NCBI GenBank assembly: GCA_016712465.1
Contig: JADJQZ010000001.1
Location: 1,240,001 to 1,304,000 of the forward strand
Source of the DNA: Candidatus Obscuribacter sp.
Lineage (GTDB): Bacteria > Cyanobacteriota > Vampirovibrionia > Obscuribacterales > Obscuribacteraceae
Direction: 5' to 3'
DNA: 64,000 nt
Shown: positions 56,644 through 64,000 of the stretch, in pieces
Position numbering within the stretch: the stretch's first letter is position 1
How the letters are laid out: every line of letters begins with the position of its first letter
The notes under the pieces: generated by a model
What the model was told of the DNA's origin: nothing
Seen by the model: only the letters and a program-made list of their open reading frames with translations
The model's database searches: none
Translations under genes and position numbers: made by a program

Positions 56644-59600
56644 TCAACGTCCCGAGTCATCGGAAAAGTAATTGTATGCTTCTGCGCCCACTGCACCGGC
56701 GGCTAAGGTGCGTTTCAGTATCTTACCTCTGGTGGAAGACATGAACTTGTACATGCCAGGCTCTTGCATGGCTTTGAAGAGTTTGTCTACTGGATAGCCT
56801 TTATCCATATAGTCTTGCGAGCTACCCCACTGATTGGTGAATTTGACCATTCCGGTTTCCGGGTCGAAGCTATGTACGTTGATTACGTGCCAGCCTGCGC
56901 CCATGCCCACTGCAGATTCTACACCCAGTAATTGGGAGAAGGGTCGTCTGGCTGTGTGCACTGAGATGACAGCCGGCAGTTTGCCTTCCTTGCTGAGTTC
57001 TTGTAATGCATCTCCCAATTCTTTAGCAGTGCTTACTTCTCTAACTCCATTTCTCTCGGCGGCCTCCTTGCCGAAGCTTATCTTATATCCTGAGTCATTG
57101 GTTCCGGTAGCAGCCTTGTTGACGCTCTCCAGTTCATTGCCGAAAATTGACGGGGCGTCCATTTTCTCGCCGCTTCTGTCTTTAAGATGCACCCAAGCGT
57201 CACCATCTTTGTATAGCACTTGCTCGGATTCGAAGGGACCCTTCACGGATTTTTCGTATTTGACGTCACCTGGTTTTGTTACTCTGAAAATCTGTTTACC
57301 GCTTTCGTCGTAGCCGATTGCACCAGCCTCTAAGCTGTCGAGTCGCTTGCCGGCGCTGTCGAATACCTTGTTGACGTCTTTCTCTTCAATAACCCCTTTT
57401 AGATAACCGCTTTTGTCATAGACCATCTTGCTGCGATCGACGTTTTCTATTAGTTTGCCGTCTTTTGTATAGAGTTTAGCGTCGGGTCCAGGCTTGTGCA
57501 GCATCAGACCTTCTTCGTTGTAGAGGCCTTTCACTCCATCGCTTGATTTCGGTCGACCGATTAGTTTGCCGTCCACATCGTAGACCAGATCCCAATTGGT
57601 GACGCGCTTGCCGTCCATGATCATGTGGGGCCGTCCCTGCCAGTAGGCATTGACCATGGCGGTTTCCGTTATTTGACCAGCCCAATCGCGACTGCCGTCT
57701 CTCTTGAGGCCATCTACTTTTCCTTCCTGCTGTAGCTTAAGGGCTTTCCTTGCTTCTCCGTCGGGCTTGAGCCCATTTTCCAGGGCCGTCATATCGACGG
57801 TGACACCTTCGGTGGTGACAAATTTGCCGTTTATGGCAATGTCCGCGACGAGCTGTGCGTTTCTTTCGGGATCTCTGGCATAGTTCCTCACTTCCAGGGT
57901 GGTGACATTGCAGGTGCTGTTGCAACCCTGGTCGACGGTGCTTGGTCTGGCGGCATGAGATAAGACTTGCTCAGCCAGATCTGCTCGCTCGGCCTGGCTC
58001 AAAACGGCTGCCGGATTTGGTTCCAGCAGTCGATTGATTTGTTTGTAGAGCAGTGCTTTCTTCTCGTCGGAATAACCGCGCTTGCCTGCCTCTTCCTCAA
58101 AATCCTTGAGAAGCTTGTCAAATCTCTCATGGCGAGCTGCATCAGGGAAGGAATCTCGAGAGAATCTTTCCAGATTCTTCGCTTCCGCTTCGAGGTTGGC
58201 CTTCTGATATTCGACTTTGCCGTGCAGCTCAGTGTATCTGGAGCCATCTGCGGCATCAACTGTGATTCTGTCATTCTCTCTGGTCGATCTGAAGTACTTG
58301 ATGGAACCGTCGCCATCTACCACTATATTGCCGCTGTACCAAATGTCTTCTTTGAACGTTCCGTCTTCCTGTTTCATAGGAGCAATCCAGTCGCCGTCGG
58401 CATTTCTTCTCACGGTGCTGCCGCCCTCTAGATTGAAGGACTCAAGCTTGCCATCTTCACCGTAAGTGAAGGCTCGGCGTCCATCGCCGTGTACCGACTC
58501 TATGATACGACCTTGTGGGTCGTAGGTTCTAGTTGTTCTATTTACTTCGTCTATCACCTGGGTGGTACCGTCGGCGGTTCTCAGGATACTGCCGTTTTTC
58601 ACCGGCGTGATTGACGAACCGTCGGAAGCTATCGATGCAGGACCGGTGGCTTCTGGTATTTCGGCCGGCTTCGACTCTAACCAGTGCGCATTCGATTGAC
58701 GTTCCGGTTTTATCGTTTGCGGGAATTCACCGGGCAGAGAGCCGTCAGTGCGATGACCGGCACGGAGCAAGTCGGCCATCTTGGCTCTCACTTCCTTGGC
58801 TAACTCGTATTGCCTGATTTCCTCCTCGTTCAGACCCTTATATTGCAATTCGCGCAGTCTCTTTGTGGCGGCATCCGCTTCCGCCGGTGGGAGCTGCGAC
58901 ATGTTTCTTTGCAGGTTTACGATTTCGATCGATTCTTCTGCGTTGAGCTTTTCGTGGTACTTGAGCTTACCGTCTTTCTGGAAGTAGACCACGTCTTCCG
59001 GATTCAAGCCTTTCGAGCGCAGCCATTCTTCCATTTGCACTCTGATGCCGGTTTTCTCATCGTAGAGCATGGCATTTCGCTGTGCCAGGCTGGAGTCTGC
59101 CAGTTGTCTTCCTTCCGGAGTAAGTACAGAGTAGGCGTCTTTGTAGCTGGCTTCTATGGAATCTATCGATTGCCAGATGTTGCCGTCAGGGAAGCCGGTT
59201 TGTGGTCCACGGATAGTAACTATTTTACTAGCACCGCCCAGAGTGGCATAGTTGTCTACTGCGTCGCCGTTAATGAGAGCGGTTGAGATTTTGTATTGAC
59301 TGAGTGCTTTCTCTTGTTCGAGTTTTGAAAGTTGCTTGAAGCCTGGAGTTTCAACAGGATTGACTGGTGTAGACCAGCCGTCTATGCCTGCCAGTTTAAA
59401 TAATTCTCTTTGATCCGGCGTCAGGGCAAGTTCATAGCCGCCCGCTTCGTTCTTGACTTTGGGCCAGGTATTGACTTCTGCTATGGGCTTGAGTCTGGGA
59501 ATACCATCGGGACCAGTTACGGTCATGTCTTTTAGAACCTGGCTTAGCTCGGCATGGCGTTCTACAGAAATCTTTCCTTCCGTGAGCATATTAGCCAGAG

Positions 59601-62600
59601 TTGGTCTGATTTTTGCGTTCAGATAGAGATTGCCCATGAACTCTGGTGGGGCAATTTGGTGCTCCTTGATGGCCTGCACAATGCGTTCCACCCGTTCCGG
59701 CGGGAAGCCCTTGCGTGTCAGCGCTTCGTTGGCAGCCAGGGCACCATCGAGGTGGTGGGTGAAGAAGTTTGGCTCTGCTCCGGTCGGTGGAGGGAAGGCA
59801 AATTTGACGGAATCCGAATACATGGAAGCGAGCACGGCGTCTTCCATCTCGTCGGCGGTCAACCCGGCTTTTCTACTTACTTCCAGAACCTTGGCCATCT
59901 CGCCCTGGGTATGAATCCAGTTCACTTCCGGGTCCGGGTGCATGCGATCGCCGGCGCGGTAAGAGGCGAAATGCTCTCTCACTTCGGAGAGGTTTTCCAG
60001 TATGTTTTGTTTCTGCCTGTCGGAAAGAGTTTTGTCCGACATCAGACTTTCATAGGCGCTGGTCGGCTTGCCATCAGGTCCGACTGCTCTTACATCCTTT
60101 AACTCATCGGCTACGCGCGAAACGGAAATTTCTCTTGTTTCAGTATCTAATGGTTTGAATTTCTCTTGAACTTTTACTTGATACTCAGGTGAGCGACCGT
60201 CAATCGGGTTGATGTCGCCTTCCGGTCTAACGGAAGTACCGTCCGGCCAGCTTTCGCGCAGCAGTTTGTTGCCTTTTTCAATGTTGTAGAGTCGGTCCAC
60301 TCCATCGAGATCGCTTACAACCTCCATTTCGTCTTGTCTGTAGACGAAGGCACCATTCTCTTTTATGCCATATTCGGAGCTTGTCCATCCTGTTTCTTTG
60401 CCATCTGCATTGACAGTACTCCAGCCAGACTCCTTTTTGACTCTGATTTGCCCATCGGGTGTCTCAATACGGCTGACGTTTCCGCTTTCGTCATAGGTAT
60501 AGCCCCAGCGCTGACCATTGCTGTTGATTGTTTCGGTGATTTTGCCGGTTTCGGGGTCTCTTGTCAGACGGGCTCCTTCTGCCGTTATAACCTTGTGAGC
60601 ACTGCCGTCTTCAGGTTTTATTACAATGTTGCCGTCTTTCTCGACTGAAACTTTGCCGGCAAACTCGCTCTGTGAACCATCAGCGGCCGTGAATCTCACT
60701 TTGCCGCCGTCCACGGTCTCTACTACGGAGCCGTTGTCGAGCTTGGCTCTGCTCAGGCTGCCGTCTTCGGCGTGTTCAAATTTGATGCCGCCATTCTTGG
60801 CTTTTACTTCTTGAATGACGCCGCTGGATGAACTTGTTACTTCTCTCAAGCCACCCTGGCTCGTTTCAATAGTGGTGCCGTCTCTTCGCAAGACAAGTTT
60901 GTTGCCGCCCTCTGCCTGCCAGGTGACATTACCATCGGCGTCTACCTTCATGGCGCCCTTGGTTTCGATTTTCCCACCGGGCACATTGGAGTCTTTGAGA
61001 GTCCAGTTCACCCCGTCTTCACTTGAGAAGGTGCGACCATTGGGCAACTCTACCTTTTTGACGGCACCTTCCAATTCGCCGGATTTGTGATACTGGAACT
61101 TGACCTTGCCGTCGGGTGTGACAACCTCTGCCACTCTGCCGTTTCTATCGAGCTTGGGCGGATGCAATTCGACCTGATCTGCTGACTGTGCTGCTCTGGC
61201 TAGAGCAGTTTCACCACCGGCCGTTTCCCCATGCCGGAGTGCCGAAGCGCTTTTGCCGATACCCTTGAAGGCCAGGGTGAAGGCGCTGGCCATTGCGCCA
61301 CCGGAGATGGCGCCCATAGCTGATTGCTGCAGTACGGCTTCCACCGACTCTCCGTCAACACCACCCCTGATACCACCGGAGAGCATGCCTCCAAAGGCGC
61401 CGGCGCCTGTGTTGAGGGCGGTTTCACGCATGGTGGCCTTCAGTCCGGATGCTGCTTCCTTTTCAATGGCTTCGGTGAGGGTGGCCTTGAGCATCTGTTG
61501 CACTTGGGGGGCATCATCGGCGTTGGCTGCCACCTTTTCGGCAATTTGTCTGATAGCCTTGTCATCGACTCCTTGTGCACCATTAGAGATGGCTACGGCC
61601 ACTTGCTCTCGCATTTCGCGCTCGAGCATTTCGCCTGAGCCTTCTTTTAGTAATTGTTTCCCTGTGGCTTTGGCCACGTCGTCGGCCTGTGCTATCACTG
61701 TGTGCGCAGCAGTGACGGCACTTCTTTCTCCCATTTTGAGCATCTGGGCCGCCTGGGCCGGACCGAGGAAGATGGTGGCAGCATCGACTGCACCCGTGGC
61801 ACCATCGCTGAGAATCTGAGAACTGCCGAAGTCATAGTCGGCTCCCATGATGGCCGATTTTGTGCCGACCTTGAACATTGCGCCGCCGATGCTGGTATAG
61901 GCCAGAAGCGAAAGGCTGACGCCGCCGGTGAACTTGGCGCCGGCAACACCGGCGGCGATGATGGCGCTGTCTACCACCATGTCGGCTGCTGCACTTTCTG
62001 ATTTTTGGTAAAGCTCCAGAGATTTGGAGAGATCTTGCTCGAATTTCTTGCGCTCTTCCGGAGGCATTTCTTGATAGCGCGTGGAATAATCGCCCATGGA
62101 CTTGGAATACTGTTCCAACTGGTCCTGGGTCATTTCGCCGGTGCCGTCCCAGACATTCTTGACCCACCACTTACCGAGACCATCGGCGCTCTTATAAACT
62201 TCGTCGCGGGCTTCGTTGTAGGTTTCTCGGCTGGTCTGCGGACCTCTCAAATCGCGTGCAGCCATGGCTTTGTCGCTGCCGCCCAGTTCGTCCATCACAT
62301 CGCCGAGCAGGCTGGTGCCGTATTTTTTCTCATAAGCATCTTTGAGACTCTGCCGGTCCTCGGGTTTGATGCCTTGCAGCACTTCCTTTATCTTGGCTTC
62401 ATCGGTGCCGGCACCGAGCATGGCAGCTCTCAGCTCGTCTTCCGGCTTCATTTCGCCTTTCTGGCGGGCGATATTGAGGGCCACTTCGCGCTCTTCCTTA
62501 GACATGAAGGGCAGCGTCTTCTCGGGATCTGCGATTAGTTCTTTCCAGTCCGCTTCAGTTCCTCTGCCTTTCTTCAACGCGTCATAGACACCTTGTTCGT

Positions 62601-64000
62601 CGTCATTGAAGACGCCTTTGTAGAGTTCGGCCTTGACCGCGAAGGGAATGTGACCGGTCTCAAGCAGAGGCTTGGCGTATTGCTCTATTTCGTCGGCATC
62701 AAGGGTGCGGCTCAGAGCTGACTTGAACTTCTCAGACATATCGCGGTCTTCAGGTGTCTGAGGGTTATTGAGGCGCTCGCGCAGAGTAGGATCTTTTCTG
62801 AAGGCCTCTTCCATGTCGGCCACTACTTTGGCCTCATCCACGTTCATATGGGTTGAGTGCATTTCCAGTTTGGCGACGATATCAGACTCCGGTTTTTCGC
62901 CTCTGGCAACGCGCTCCAGAATACGATTGGCAGCGGCCTGTTCGGAGCCGGAATCGAGTGAACTTTCCAGCGCTTCCTTCAGGTCTCTCCTGAAGGCCGG
63001 GTCTTCCCGATAGCGGCGCTGCTCATCCGGCGTCATATTTTCCAGCGCCTTAATGATGCCCTCTTCGTTATCGTTGAAGAAGCCCGATTTCTCTTGCACG
63101 GAGTCGATGACCGAACGTTGCTGAGTCTTACTTTCTTCGTAAGTTTCAGCCTGCATTTTCTTGTCGAGCACTTCCCGTGCTTGAGCCATTTCTGAGTTAC
63201 TGAGATCAATGGCCAGGGTTTGCTCTATCTGTTTCCTAAACTCCGGATCGGTCTTGAGCCTTTGCCAATCTTCTTTGGGCATGTTCTCAATGGTGGTAAG
63301 AACATCATCCATACTGTCGTCGAACATACCGCCATGGGCGGCCAGTTTAGTCACTAAACTTCCGTCCTTACCATGGTTGATAATGTCTTCCCATTTGGCT
63401 ACTTCGCGCTCATTGCCGGCGTTTTCCATAGCGCCATGCACTTTGTTGTAGTACTCAAGGCTGGCCTTGTCGCTGTCTGAAAGTGTGGTGCCCTCTCCTG
63501 CCTCTGCCAGTTTCTTACCTGCGGCGTATGACTGTCTCTCGGCTTGCGTCATCTGCCCGAGGGCTTGTTCGATGGCTTCTTCGTTGTCGCCCATCCAACT
63601 GCTGTTGTCGGCAATCTTTGTGGAGGCATCCAGCTTGCCCTGTCTGACATAATCCATGGCGTGGTCCACTTCGCTGTTGCGCGAATAGGTGGTTTCGCCG
63701 GTAGTATCATCATAGGAGACCGAGCCGAAGGCCTTCTTAACTTTATCTTCACCGCCCTCGCTGAGGAACTGGCCCTGGCTTCTGGGGATGCTCCACGGAA
63801 AGCTTCCTGGAAGATGTCGGTATTCTTCGAATCAAGACCGATTTGGGCCACGGCAAGGGTGTCGGCCGGCGTCATTTTGTCGGTGCCCTTCAGGTAGATA
63901 CCGAGGGCCTCTTTGGTTTCTTTCGGCAGATTTGGATCGTCTTTGAGAACATCCTTCAGTGATTTGCCATAGCGCTCCTGATAGGTTCTGTCCAACTCTT
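56644..64000 (-). CDS. Giant modular protein with annexin-like repeats and C-terminal cysteine peptidase (partial, with a frame change)
   Basis: Over 2400 residues; the start lies beyond the right edge. A one-base frame change near 63771-63776 splits the frame: upstream sequence to 64000 continues in another frame with matching character (ERYGKSLKDVL). In order on the minus strand: helical repeats about 75-80 residues long, one closely annexin-like (62270-62430: GAGTDE, then KKYGTSLLGDV); a Gly/Ala-rich hydrophobic region (61230-61990); YD/RHS-like DG-repeat strands (60250-61170); an HD-like helical domain with FFTHHLDGAL (59700-59830); more repeats (58210-58640); and the peptidase (56820-57960), Cys in QGCNSTCN, His in HVINVHS, Asn in NQWGS. 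A block of YDxxGK repeats is inserted inside the peptidase relative to the copy at 13.7 kb. Probably a surface or secreted effector. Confidence 0.75.

Overview
The window reads as a chromosomal segment of a free-living bacterium at roughly 50-55 % G+C (estimated by eye). Its content is unusual: calpain-like and papain-like cysteine peptidases, EF-hands, annexin-like repeats, a caspase-like peptidase, Ser/Thr kinases with LRR-like C-termini, many TPR proteins and very long modular proteins. I infer a non-photosynthetic cyanobacterial relative (Vampirovibrionia/Obscuribacterales-like). This rests on recollected gene content, not a search; the 23S rRNA gene in the window would settle it.

Layout. 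1-9000: minus-strand cluster of an EF-hand calpain-like peptidase, a trypsin-like peptidase on a large Gly/Ala-rich scaffold, and a paralogous scaffold carrying two GGDEF domains. The GGDEF gene is cut by a decayed IS21-type element (about 9.2-12.17 kb), and its N-terminal stub lies beyond the element. 12.6-16.2 kb: a frameshifted minus-strand gene, then a cysteine-peptidase gene followed at once by a small partner gene. 16.2-29.7 kb: TPR proteins, a histidine kinase with a degenerate LuxR-type regulator, a TadG-like protein with heptad repeats, a truncated kinase/RDD protein, an OmpR-type regulator, a hydrolase plus flavin-reductase-like pair, and a class-C-like serine hydrolase. 29.8-33.7 kb: a caspase-like peptidase convergent with a TPR-alpha/beta hydrolase. 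33.8-37.6 kb: 5S, 23S, tRNA-Ala and tRNA-Ile with no 16S gene beside them. 37.8-42.6 kb: two Ser/Thr kinases and a tRNA-Ala(CGC). 43-49.5 kb: a redoxin, two polytopic membrane proteins (one YfhO-like), a HAD phosphatase and a chlorite-dismutase-like protein. 49.8-52.8 kb: an intact IS21-family element with a third, zinc-ribbon-like gene. 53-64 kb: a DUF6088-like protein, a divergent kinase, and a minus-strand operon headed by a giant protein (over 2400 aa, running off the right edge) that ends in the same cysteine-peptidase domain as the 13.7 kb gene.

Two patterns tie the window together. First, the cysteine-peptidase domain occurs twice (13.7-15.4 kb and the C-terminus of the giant), each time followed directly by a homologous small gene (15447-16163; 56108-56623). 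This is a conserved two-gene peptidase/partner module, reminiscent of effector/cognate-partner pairs. Second, a 14-bp imperfect palindrome (consensus RTKAC-N4-GTCAY, geometry like CRP/FNR sites) occurs in seven intergenic regions, usually 60-105 bp before a start codon. It links the small protein at 656-844, the calpain, the trypsin-like scaffold, the peptidase/partner module, the degenerate LuxR regulator and the 24.9 kb protein into a candidate regulon.

The window also has several broken genes: the IS21 remnant, the GGDEF gene, the 12.6-13.4 kb gene, the kinase/RDD gene, and single-base frame changes including one in the giant. Some frame changes could be assembly errors.
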